From: Bacillota bacterium
GTDB taxonomy: Bacteria > Bacillota > JAAYKD01
Assembly: GCA_012522585.1 (NCBI GenBank)
Contig: JAAYKD010000090.1
Coordinates: forward strand, 1 to 52,602
Reading direction: 5' to 3'
DNA length: 52,602 nt
This document shows positions 42,943 to 50,638 of this stretch, in pieces. A program made the position numbers and the translations under genes. Every line of letters starts with the position of its first letter. Within the stretch, counting starts at the first letter, position 1. Under the pieces are notes generated by a model. It was not told where the DNA came from. It ran no database searches and saw nothing but the letters and a program-made list of their open reading frames with translations.

Positions 42943-43518
42943 TCATGTTTTTATGATGAAATCCGCCCTCTTTTCCGTCTCAAAAGCGGAAAAATATGCG
43001 TTTTCTTTGGGTATCCACTCATCTATAAAGCGTTGGTAGAGAAATTGGCCATTTCGCTCTAAAATCCGTTTTTTCTGCATTTTATAATCTGTTTTAATAA
43101 ATATGCGAAAATCATAAGAATCAGCAAAAAGGGGATGCTGACTGTATGAGCCCTCAACGATATGAATTTTGTTGGGTTTAAAAAACTTAGGAGCAAGGAA
43201 ATCCCCGATTTGACAATCATAGGGTCGGTAAGAGAAATCTTGGTTAGTCAAGATCTGAGCCAGGACTTCTTTTTCAAAGCGCTCATAATCGACATTTCCC
43301 CCAACTTCCTCAAGGCGTTCAGGGGTCCTTTGTTCTGGGCGCAGAAAGAAATCATCCATCTGGTAAAGATTAGCCTTTAAATCGAGGGCCAATCTTTGAC
43401 CTAAGGTACTTTTACCGGCAGAACTGTTGCCATCAATGGCAATGATAAACAAATCAGAACTCTCTGACTTTTCTCTAATCCTGGTCAAAACTTGATTATA
43501 TACTCTTGCTTCGATCAT
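42943..43518 (-). CDS. Uridine-kinase-like P-loop kinase
   Basis: 191 aa. Walker A AIDGNSSAGKSTLGQRLA, the MDDFFLRPEQRTPERLEEVGG motif, NVDYERF, and HIVEGSYSQHP: the small family usually annotated as uridine kinase. True substrate unknown. The start overlaps the stop of the ECF S-component gene by one base (TAATG), so import and phosphorylation of the same solute is a reasonable guess. Confidence 0.82.
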   Translation of the reverse strand: MIEARVYNQVLTRIREKSESSDLFIIAIDGNSSAGKSTLGQRLALDLKANLYQMDDFFLRPEQRTPERLEEVGGNVDYERFEKEVLAQILTNQDFSYRPYDCQIGDFLAPKFFKPNKIHIVEGSYSQHPLFADSYDFRIFIKTDYKMQKKRILERNGQFLYQRFIDEWIPKENAYFSAFETEKRADFIIKT

Positions 43519-44054
43519 TATTTTCCTTCAAAAGTGAGTCTGGCTTTTTGTAAAAGCATGATCAAGGGAGGAATTATGATGATTTGTAAAATAATTCCGG
43601 GAATTGCATTGATAAAGGCTCCTGCCATAAAAGCAGTAAAAGTAAAGGCATTGCCCTTGGCTGCCAAAAGAAAATGAGAAGCTAGGCCCCAGACAACTCG
43701 GCCTAAAAGCATTGAGCTGATCAAGGAAACATAGATGTATTTCGGTTTTTTGGGCAAGAATTTATAGAGTAGACCGGTTAAGGCTCCATAAGCTGCCAAT
43801 TCAAAGGCCATGGCAGTGGCTGTAGGAAAGAGCGGGGGCATGGTATACATGATGCTACGCAACAAGGGAGTGATAAACCCTACTGCTAAACCATAATACC
43901 AACCACAGACGTAACCGCTGATTAAAACAGGTAAATGCATTGGCAAAAGCTTACTGCCGATACTGGGAATTTGTGCTGTAAAAAAGGGCATGATGATGCC
44001 CAAAGCTATGAGCAATCCAGAAAAGACTAAAAGTCGAATATTTCGTCCTTGCAT
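43518..44054 (-). CDS. ECF transporter S component
   Basis: 178 aa, about six membrane helices. Typical vitamin-type S-component sequence: PMHLPVLISGYVCGWYYGLAVGFITPLLRS, MPPLFPTATAMAFELAAYG, FINAIPGIILQIIIIPPLI. It needs the shared EcfA/A'/T module, which is not in this window. The substrate is not readable; the coupled kinase gene suggests a vitamin-like or nucleoside-like compound. AGGAGG ribosome site. No riboswitch fits in the short leader after the pgi terminator. Confidence 0.85.
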   Translation of the reverse strand: MQGRNIRLLVFSGLLIALGIIMPFFTAQIPSIGSKLLPMHLPVLISGYVCGWYYGLAVGFITPLLRSIMYTMPPLFPTATAMAFELAAYGALTGLLYKFLPKKPKYIYVSLISSMLLGRVVWGLASHFLLAAKGNAFTFTAFMAGAFINAIPGIILQIIIIPPLIMLLQKARLTFEGK

Positions 44055-44089
44055 TGATGAGCCTCCTAAAATAAAGATAGAATACTGAT

Positions 44090-44133
44090 AAAGAAAATTA
44101 CCTCACTGAAATAAATCAAAGTGAGGTAATTTT
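44090..44133 (-). terminator. Terminator after pgi
   Basis: 14-bp perfect stem AAAATTACCTCACT/AGTGAGGTAATTTT (44094-44107 with 44120-44133), 12-nt loop, followed on the minus strand by a U-rich tail (CTTTATC). About 52 bp past the pgi stop. Confidence 0.88.
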
Positions 44134-44185
44134 ATCATAGATATGAATTTCTTTCAAGGCGAATACGCAGGGATTTCCCTTAAAT

Positions 44186-45466
44186 TTAGTTCTTCAACAA
44201 TTTGTACATATTGCTCTTATAGGCTTCTACTCCCGGTTGATCAAAGGGATTGACACCGAGAATTTTACCGCTGAGGGCACAGGCCAACATGAAAAAGTAG
44301 GTCAAATAGCCTAGGCTGTATTCACTTAGCTCATCTAATTGGATGATCAAGTTTGCTACATTACCTTCAACATGGGCTTGTACCGTCCCTAAAAAGGCCT
44401 GATTTTGAACAAAGTTCATGGTCTTGCCCTCTAAATAGGATAAGCCATCATCGAAAAAACCAGTTGCTACATTTAAATCTGTTTTCTCGGTCTTGATATC
44501 CAAGACCGTTTCGAAAAAGATGGGGTTACCCTCCTGGACAAACTGACCTAAAGAATGGAGATCGGTGCTGTAGAGCAGGCTGACCGGCAGAAGACCCTTG
44601 CCTTCTTTACCTTCGCTCTCGGCGAAGAGCTGTTTGAACCACTCTGCCAACATTTTCAATCGAGGCTGATGGCTGACGAAAAGCTCAACAACTTTACCTT
44701 GCTGGTAAAAATAATGGCGAATGATGGCATAATTTAATGCGGCCTTGGCTGTGTTTTCAGCTCGGTCAAAATCATTCCTGGCTTGGGCTGCCCCTTTTAA
44801 GATTTTTTCAATCTGAAAACCAGCTACGGCTAAAGGCAACAAACCCACAGCTGTCAGGACCGAATAGCGCCCTCCTATATCGACAGGCACAGAGAAAGCA
44901 CTGATCTCGTTTTGCCCAGCCAGTTCTCTCAAAACTCCCTTTTCCGGGTCAGTGATTAAGAAAAGCCGTTCTAAAGCTACTGTCATACCATAGCGCTGGA
45001 CCAAGAGATTGAAAAGATATCTAAAGGCTAGGGCCGGCTCTAGAGTGGTGCCAGACTTGGAAATGACGCAAAGGCTGAAATCTTTATCCTGTAAATACTG
45101 ATTTAAACTTAGCAGGTATTCAGAACTCAGGTTATGGCCGGCAAAGACCAATTCTGTGTTTTCCTCTGATTTTTTAAAAGAAGGAGTCAGAGCATCGTAA
45201 AGGGCTTTGGCTCCCAAATAAGAGCCCCCTATGCCAATGACAACTAAAACTTTAGAATTGCTTCTGATTTGAGCCGCCGCAGCTTTTATATCTTCGATCA
45301 AGGCTTTGTGGTCCTTTAAAGGCCAATCAAACCAGCCCAGAGGTAGATTCTTGGCTGTTTTCGGGTCAAAAAGCCACTCGAGAGCTTCTATCCCTTGGCT
45401 ATCCGGACCTTGTTGCAATTTTTCTTGCAAATTACTGGGTAAATAGTCAAATTTTAAATTTAGCAT
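44186..45466 (-). CDS. pgi: Glucose-6-phosphate isomerase
   Basis: 426 aa. SIS-domain motifs: VIGIGGSYLGAKALYDAL, ISKSGTTLEPALAFR, DIGGRYSVLTAVGLLPLA, and the C-terminal GVEAYKSNMYKLL. It interconverts glucose 6-phosphate and fructose 6-phosphate. With phosphoglucomutase 5 kb upstream it covers entry into nucleotide-sugar synthesis for envelope polymers as well as glycolysis. Flanked by terminators on both sides. Confidence 0.97.
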   Translation of the reverse strand: MLNLKFDYLPSNLQEKLQQGPDSQGIEALEWLFDPKTAKNLPLGWFDWPLKDHKALIEDIKAAAAQIRSNSKVLVVIGIGGSYLGAKALYDALTPSFKKSEENTELVFAGHNLSSEYLLSLNQYLQDKDFSLCVISKSGTTLEPALAFRYLFNLLVQRYGMTVALERLFLITDPEKGVLRELAGQNEISAFSVPVDIGGRYSVLTAVGLLPLAVAGFQIEKILKGAAQARNDFDRAENTAKAALNYAIIRHYFYQQGKVVELFVSHQPRLKMLAEWFKQLFAESEGKEGKGLLPVSLLYSTDLHSLGQFVQEGNPIFFETVLDIKTEKTDLNVATGFFDDGLSYLEGKTMNFVQNQAFLGTVQAHVEGNVANLIIQLDELSEYSLGYLTYFFMLACALSGKILGVNPFDQPGVEAYKSNMYKLLKN

Positions 45467-45493
45467 ATAGACTCCTGATTTAATCTTGCCTAT

Positions 45494-45529
45494 GAAAAAA
45501 CCCCTTTAGCAAATGCAAAAGGGGTTTTT
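45494..45529. terminator. Terminator after the small SLH gene
   Basis: 12-bp stem AAAAACCCCTTT/AAAGGGGTTTTT, 10-nt loop, A- and T-runs on the two sides. In the minus direction it ends the SLH gene 16 bp past its stop. Confidence 0.88.
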
Positions 45530-45544
45530 AGTTTTAAAAATTAA

Positions 45545-46198
45545 TTACGCACCAATACCTAAAATACGGTCAACCAAGATTGAGATTTCAGCTTTGGTCA
45601 ACACACCGTTGGGCTGGAAGGTTCCATCTGGATAGCCTTTGAACAGACCTAATTCGCCTAATGCTTTGATGATGCCGCGATCGGTTGCTGTTACAGCAGA
45701 GTAATCACTAAAAGGATATTGAGAAGGAGCTGCAACTGGGTTAGATTTTACGCCTAAAGCGATTGCTAACATTCTGGCAACTTCAACACGTGTCATAGGC
45801 TCATCAATTTCTTTTGCCTCGGGAATTAAACCAACTTCTTTTGCTGCTTCTAAAGCTGCTTCTTCAGTGTCATCTTTTTGAGCAACGCCCAAAACTTTAG
45901 CAAAGATGGCTACGCCTGTGCCTGCATCTAAAGTAGCTTTTGGTTCTACATTGCCATTGGCATCGGGCTTGAGCAAGCCTTGCTCGAGTAAAACGGTGAC
46001 AGAACCTGCGAACCAATCGGTAGGCTTAACGTCTTGAACACCAGCATCGGCAAGTTCTTCTTCAATCTCAGTAACCGGCTTGTTAACACCAGGTGCTGTT
46101 TCGTCTGAGTAAACTGTACCTGTGACAGTATCAGCCAAAACTGTGAACTGTGATAAAACCAATACGGCTACCAAAAGGAAAGAAAGATATTTTCTCAT
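45545..46198 (-). CDS. Small S-layer homology (SLH) domain protein
   Basis: 217 aa with a Sec signal peptide (MRKYLSFLLVAVLVLSQFTVLA). Three SLH-like repeats: DWFAGSVTVLLEQGLLKPDANG (about 55-110), KEVGLIPEAKEIDEPMTRVEVARMLAIALG (about 115-150) and YPFSDYSAVTATDRGIIKALGELGLFKGYPDG (about 160-215, the best match). SLH domains bind pyruvylated secondary wall polymers. With no other domain it may be a wall coat protein or anchor. A strong promoter and strong ribosome site suggest high expression. Confidence 0.85.
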   Translation of the reverse strand: MRKYLSFLLVAVLVLSQFTVLADTVTGTVYSDETAPGVNKPVTEIEEELADAGVQDVKPTDWFAGSVTVLLEQGLLKPDANGNVEPKATLDAGTGVAIFAKVLGVAQKDDTEEAALEAAKEVGLIPEAKEIDEPMTRVEVARMLAIALGVKSNPVAAPSQYPFSDYSAVTATDRGIIKALGELGLFKGYPDGTFQPNGVLTKAEISILVDRILGIGA

Positions 46199-46223
46199 AA
46201 AATCAGCTCCCTAATTTTTTTCT

Positions 46224-46252
46224 ATTATAACCTGCTTATGCTGTTAAGTCAA
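46224..46252 (-). promoter_or_regulatory. Strong promoter of the small SLH gene
   Basis: Minus strand: TTGACT, 17-nt spacer, TATAAT. It lies in the 135-bp gap after the SLH-TPR gene and 26 bp upstream of the start codon. Confidence 0.85.
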
Positions 46253-46333
46253 CAGTATAAACAGAATTTTAATTAATTTAATTTTTAAATGTCTTTAATT
46301 GTGAATCAGCATAAACCCCTGTTTTTTGAATAA

Positions 46334-47701
46334 TCAGACATTATTCTTGATTGCCGCTTTCATTTCCCGATAATCGAGGCTAGATTCGACCAAACCCATC
46401 CAAGGAACCCCAATATACTTTTTGTTTTCAACAAAACGACCGGTCTCTTCATTGAGTAAGTAGAGCAGCCTGTCCCCTTCGTGTTTGAATTCATTGGACT
46501 CACGGGCTAATTTCAATAGTCTTTCAGCTTCCTCAAAGTTTTTCAAAGCCAAATTTGCTTTGCCTAAATAAAACTGAATGTGCAGATCGGCAGCCAGACT
46601 GAAATTTTCAGCCAGCTCAAGGCTTTCTGTCAAAACTTCCCGGCCTTCTTCTACTCTTGAATCCAAGAGATATTCAATACCTAAAGCGCTGCTGGCTCTG
46701 GCTAAATATCTGCCGGCCATTTTTTTATCATCGGCCAGCTCATATAGAGCCTTAGCCTGCCAATAAGCTTCTTCCTTTTCTCCTAAATCGAAGAGATGGA
46801 GCAGATACTGTTCCAGATATTGTGGGTTTTCAGGCTCTAATTCTAGAGCTTTCTCAATGGTTTCCTGACGTTTTTCCAGCCAGTAATTCTTATCCTTCTC
46901 TTCTCGGCTGGTCTTGATCATCCAAACATAAACTTCGCCTAAGCCATCGTAGAGTTCAGCCGATTCGGGTTTGAGCTCAATTGCCTTCAAATACAATTCA
47001 ATGGCCAAATCTACCTGACGCTTTTTATAAGCCTCAGCTGCATCCTTAGCATACTTTGCACCCAAATCCAGCAGGCCTTCAGTCTTCTCCTGATCAACTG
47101 CACCACTATCCACTAACTTTTCTAAAAGAATTTTAGCTTCCCCCTTTAAAGAGGTAAAGAGACTCTGATAGGAAATAGCTACGCAATGGTCCCGCAAGAA
47201 TTTATCTCCTACTGTCTCAGCATAAGCTTGGTCGATTAGAGCTATTTCTTCTGCTTTAATTTTAGCATCGGCCCAATAAAAATCCCCTTTGCTATCATCA
47301 TAACCTAAAGAACGGAGCACAAAGGTAAGAAAATGGGCTTCCGTAGTCTCGTCAGTGGAGCCAAATTCCTTATCGCTATAGCCTAAAGTCAGGCCATTGT
47401 GATAGGCGAAAGCTACATAATTTTTGCCCCAATTGGGCACATCTTCAAATGGTAAAGATAAATCGTTCTTTAAAGCTTCCTCTTCCAGACCGAGAAGACG
47501 GACTAACATGACCAGAGCTTCCAGTCTTGTGGGAGGCCGCTCCAGCTCAAAACCTAGATCGGTCCCTTTGAAAAGCCCTAATTCCCTTAAGACATTGGCC
47601 TCATTTTCGTAATGGATTTTGACATTGCTGCCCAGGACTGCGGAAGAAAATAAAAGACTTGCCAGTAAAATAGTAACGATCAGCCTCTGCGTAGTTTTCA
47701 T
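46334..47701 (-). CDS. Secreted SLH-TPR protein
   Basis: 455 aa. Signal peptide (about 1-24), SLH-like region (about 35-160: LRELGLFKG, PTRLEALVMLVRLLGL, PFEDVPNWGKNYVAFAYHNGLTLGYSD), a spacer, then TPR repeats (about 210-420). The C-terminal 220 residues resemble the C-terminal half of the O-antigen-ligase-type protein encoded just upstream, down to the ending DRLLYLLNEETG and WMGLVES (434-440). It is probably anchored to the wall polymer with the TPR domain exposed outside the membrane. A partner role with the ligase is inferred. Confidence 0.85.
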   Translation of the reverse strand: MKTTQRLIVTILLASLLFSSAVLGSNVKIHYENEANVLRELGLFKGTDLGFELERPPTRLEALVMLVRLLGLEEEALKNDLSLPFEDVPNWGKNYVAFAYHNGLTLGYSDKEFGSTDETTEAHFLTFVLRSLGYDDSKGDFYWADAKIKAEEIALIDQAYAETVGDKFLRDHCVAISYQSLFTSLKGEAKILLEKLVDSGAVDQEKTEGLLDLGAKYAKDAAEAYKKRQVDLAIELYLKAIELKPESAELYDGLGEVYVWMIKTSREEKDKNYWLEKRQETIEKALELEPENPQYLEQYLLHLFDLGEKEEAYWQAKALYELADDKKMAGRYLARASSALGIEYLLDSRVEEGREVLTESLELAENFSLAADLHIQFYLGKANLALKNFEEAERLLKLARESNEFKHEGDRLLYLLNEETGRFVENKKYIGVPWMGLVESSLDYREMKAAIKNNV

Positions 47702-47747
47702 TGATTCACCTCATAATAATTGTTTAACTTAATTAAAAGATACTCTA

Positions 47748-47780
47748 TAAAAGCAAGGAAAGCTAAACATTTTGCTTTCC
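47748..47780 (-). terminator. Hairpin after the ligase-TPR gene
   Basis: GGAAAGC/GCTTTCC stem (47757-47763 with 47774-47780), 10-nt loop, followed on the minus strand by TTGCTTTTAT. It is probably a partial terminator between the two TPR genes. Confidence 0.6.
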
Positions 47781-47784
47781 AGCC

Positions 47785-50058
47785 CTATTCAATGGGAAAA
47801 ACAGCCTTTTCATTGAGGCTCTTCAGAGTGCGATAAAGAGGAGTGGATTCTACCAAACCCATCCAGGCCAAGCCTTGGAATTTGTTGTTTTCCTCTTCCC
47901 TACCTTTGAGCTGATTGATCAAATATAACATTCTGTCAGCATCCATGCGCAAATTCAGGGAATGAGCAGCTGCTTCTGTCAAGAGAGCTTCAGCTGTATC
48001 CAATTTACCCAAAGCTAGAGCAGCCTGGCCGGCATAAAATATTATTGTTTTATTGGCTTCTAAATCTTCTCTTTCTATTAATTCAAGAGCTGCCAAAAAA
48101 CTCTCCTGAGCTTTTTTGTAATCTTCGTTTTTAACTTGAGCAAAAGCTGCTTCTACATAGCTTTTAGCTAATACTTCAAAATTACTCTTGACCAGCGGTT
48201 GCATTAAAACCAAATACTCCGCTCTTTCCTTAGCTTCCAGAGGCATATTAGCGCTGGAATAGACCTTAGCAGCTATCCGATTATAATAAGGATAATGAGG
48301 GTCTAGCTTTAAAGAACGCTCTGCTTGGACTACGGCCTTTTGTAGCCATTCTTGTTTTTCTGCTTCCAAGCGGCTAATATTGGCCATCCAAGTATATAAA
48401 TCGGCCAACTCAGCACGAGGCCCAGCGTGTAAGGGGTCGAGCCTGACTGCCTTTTCATAGGCCGTGATAGCCTGAACCGCTACAATCTGCTTTTTAGCCT
48501 TGGAGCCAACCTCGATTTGATTGGCGGCTAAGCTGAAAGGAACGCTGAAGAGGAAGGTCAACAAAACAACGGAAAAGGTTAAGATTTGCCACTGCTTTTT
48601 AAAATTAAAGGCTTCTCGGTTTAAATATTTATTTTTAGGGCCAAAAATCGAAGCCACTGCTGTTAAAGCAAAAAGTATATAGCCCATAGAACTGTAGCTC
48701 AAGTTAAAATCGATGGCTGAATGAGCACTCAAAGCCAAAAGAGAACAGAATAAAACTGCTGCCACGGTCTTTTTGTTTAGTTCCACTTCCCTTAAACGTC
48801 CGTAAAAATAATAGAACAGACCAAAAACAATGGTGCCAATAAAGCCTAAAATACCAAAGATACCAGCTTCGACGAAGACCTGCAGGTAGTGGTTGTGAAC
48901 TAAACGAGCGGCATAATAAACATTTTGCACACTCTGGTAGAGTGAAGCGAAACCGTAGCCACCATAGCCAATCAAAGGCCTTTTCTTGATTAAAGTCCAG
49001 GCTTCTCGAAAGAATTCGAAACGCATGACGACACTTTTAGTCTCAAGATTGATATCGTGCATCCGATCTAAGACGCCCTTGGGAACATTCAATTCGACAA
49101 AACGATTGATAGCTGTAATGATTACCTCGCCTTTTACTCCAGCGACGACGACTAAGATTATTCCCAATAGGAAGATCAGAGCCAGTTCTGTTCTCCTTCG
49201 GCGCTGAATCAGTCGCTGCAAATCGAAAAGGAAGAATAAAACCCCACTGAGTGCAGCCCCAAAGAGGAGTTGCAAGGAAGCAGGAGCCAAATCACTGTTG
49301 AAAGCCGCTGCGTTAAAGGGTTTCATTGTGATAATCATGGGCAAAGACATTGCTAAGATGGCAAGAAACCCCTTGAGTTTTGTGCCCAAAGGCATGACGA
49401 TTAAAAATATCAAGAAGATCATTGGTGGAAAGAGTAAGAAAACTCCTCTGGAGCTGGTAAAAAACAAAGCCATTAAAAGCACATGACCCAAAGCCGCTGC
49501 GCCAACCTTATAATAGGTCTTATTTTCCACTACCATGAAGTAGATCAGCATCAACAATATTAATAGGAAGTAAACAGCAGCTGTATTGGCATATTGTAGG
49601 GTTGAACCTATGCGATTTCCATTTATAGTGTCTTTCAAACCGGTAAAGACCTTTGTATACCCTGCCAATCCTAAAAAGGCGGCTAGGGAGCCTCCGAAAA
49701 TCAGGGGTAAAAAGAAAAACTTGACTAATTCCTGCTTTTTGTCATGAAAATAATCGCTTAAAACAAAAGCTATCAACATATAAACTATCAACTGCATGAC
49801 CATTTCAATGTTGCCTCTGGGATTTGCCGCCTTTGCAAAAGCTAAAAGATAAGCTAATAGCATAATTAAAGAGCTAAAAAATACTCCACCTGGTATTCTA
49901 AATTTTTCGCCTAAACGATATTTACTTATAAGATAAGCCCCACCCAAAAAGCTCAGGGCTGCAAAGGAAAGATACATTTCAAAAGGAAAAAACAATCCTC
50001 TAAATAAAGGGCTTATTGAAATGATTAAAACCATAAAAAAAACTAAATATTTTTTCAC
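47785..50058 (-). CDS. O-antigen ligase family membrane protein with C-terminal TPR domain
   Basis: 757 aa. Residues 1 to about 510 contain some 11-13 membrane helices with the Wzy/WaaL-type signature near RLVHNHYLQVFVEAGIFG. Residues 513-757 form a TPR domain outside the last helix, ending DRMLYLINQLKG and WMGLVES (732-738). Family members polymerise or ligate surface polysaccharide from undecaprenyl carriers; here the likely product is a wall polysaccharide. GTG start with GGGAGG, partly inside a small hairpin. The next gene encodes a secreted SLH protein with a related TPR domain. Confidence 0.87.
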   Translation of the reverse strand: MKKYLVFFMVLIISISPLFRGLFFPFEMYLSFAALSFLGGAYLISKYRLGEKFRIPGGVFFSSLIMLLAYLLAFAKAANPRGNIEMVMQLIVYMLIAFVLSDYFHDKKQELVKFFFLPLIFGGSLAAFLGLAGYTKVFTGLKDTINGNRIGSTLQYANTAAVYFLLILLMLIYFMVVENKTYYKVGAAALGHVLLMALFFTSSRGVFLLFPPMIFLIFLIVMPLGTKLKGFLAILAMSLPMIITMKPFNAAAFNSDLAPASLQLLFGAALSGVLFFLFDLQRLIQRRRRTELALIFLLGIILVVVAGVKGEVIITAINRFVELNVPKGVLDRMHDINLETKSVVMRFEFFREAWTLIKKRPLIGYGGYGFASLYQSVQNVYYAARLVHNHYLQVFVEAGIFGILGFIGTIVFGLFYYFYGRLREVELNKKTVAAVLFCSLLALSAHSAIDFNLSYSSMGYILFALTAVASIFGPKNKYLNREAFNFKKQWQILTFSVVLLTFLFSVPFSLAANQIEVGSKAKKQIVAVQAITAYEKAVRLDPLHAGPRAELADLYTWMANISRLEAEKQEWLQKAVVQAERSLKLDPHYPYYNRIAAKVYSSANMPLEAKERAEYLVLMQPLVKSNFEVLAKSYVEAAFAQVKNEDYKKAQESFLAALELIEREDLEANKTIIFYAGQAALALGKLDTAEALLTEAAAHSLNLRMDADRMLYLINQLKGREEENNKFQGLAWMGLVESTPLYRTLKSLNEKAVFPIE

Positions 50059-50062
50059 TTTT

Positions 50063-50108
50063 AAGCCTCCCTGGCTTCATAGTCTTTTATAGCCGAAAAA
50101 CAGCTATA
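50063..50108 (-). promoter_or_regulatory. Two hairpins at the ribosome site of the ligase gene
   Basis: On the minus strand TATAGC/GCTATA (loop 9 nt) is followed by AAGCC/GGCTT with loop AGGGA. The second stem partly overlaps the ribosome site GGGAGG, which could limit translation from the GTG at 50058. Confidence 0.4.
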
Positions 50109-50584
50109 TTCTTTTAATAATTCTCTGCTTTACCTATTGTCTCCTGCCCAAATTTAAATTAATTATTTAATTTATCCTATTATTTACAAAAGCTAATTAA
50201 GCAAAGGCGGAAAGGATTAAATCTTCTGCTTTTTGAAAATCTACCATATGAGAAACTATAGGATTCCAATCTAAACAAAAGCTAATGATTCTAAAGCAAA
50301 TTGAATTAAGTTCAGGCTTTAAGAAAATCAGTTAACGAATAAACATTGGATTTTAATTTTCATAAAAGCGGATTATCCCCAAGCTCAAATGTTGGAATCT
50401 GGTCACTTGTCAAAGCTTTCAGATAAATAAAAATTGAGTCCTACGTTGATTTGCATATTCATTGAATTCTCAAAACTAGAATACCTTAAATTCTAAAAGC
50501 AGATTTGTGAACGAGCAAAATTGACAAGAAAACCGAACCTTAGCCCGACAGCGAAATCACTTGACGGCCTTTACGGTTAAATCT

Positions 50585-50616
50585 AAAGGGCAAAGATTGC
50601 GTCTTCTTCGCCCTTT
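50585..50616 (-). terminator. Possible terminator after pgcA
   Basis: AAAGGGC/GCCCTTT stem with an inner AAGA/TCTT pairing, 23 bp beyond the pgcA stop. The U-tail is poor on the minus strand (TAGATTTAA) and better on the plus strand, so its direction is uncertain. Confidence 0.45.
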
Positions 50617-50638
50617 TCTATGGTTTTATTTATACTTT

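Larger units (their letters stand above)
50059..50638. other. 580-bp intergenic region pgcA to ligase gene
   Basis: AT-rich, with no ORF I can support on either strand and no RNA gene I recognise. It contains the hairpins next to the ligase start (50063-50108), a weak promoter candidate for the ligase gene (TTGCTT, 16 nt, TAATAG near 50180-50210), and a GC-richer patch with a hairpin near the end of pgcA (about 50535-50616). Confidence 0.5.

Noticed and set aside
50063-50200. Possible c-di-GMP-I riboswitch upstream of the ligase gene
   Set aside because: CTATGAAGCCAGGG resembles the 3' part of the aptamer, but the core GACGCAAAGCC and the matching 5' half are missing.
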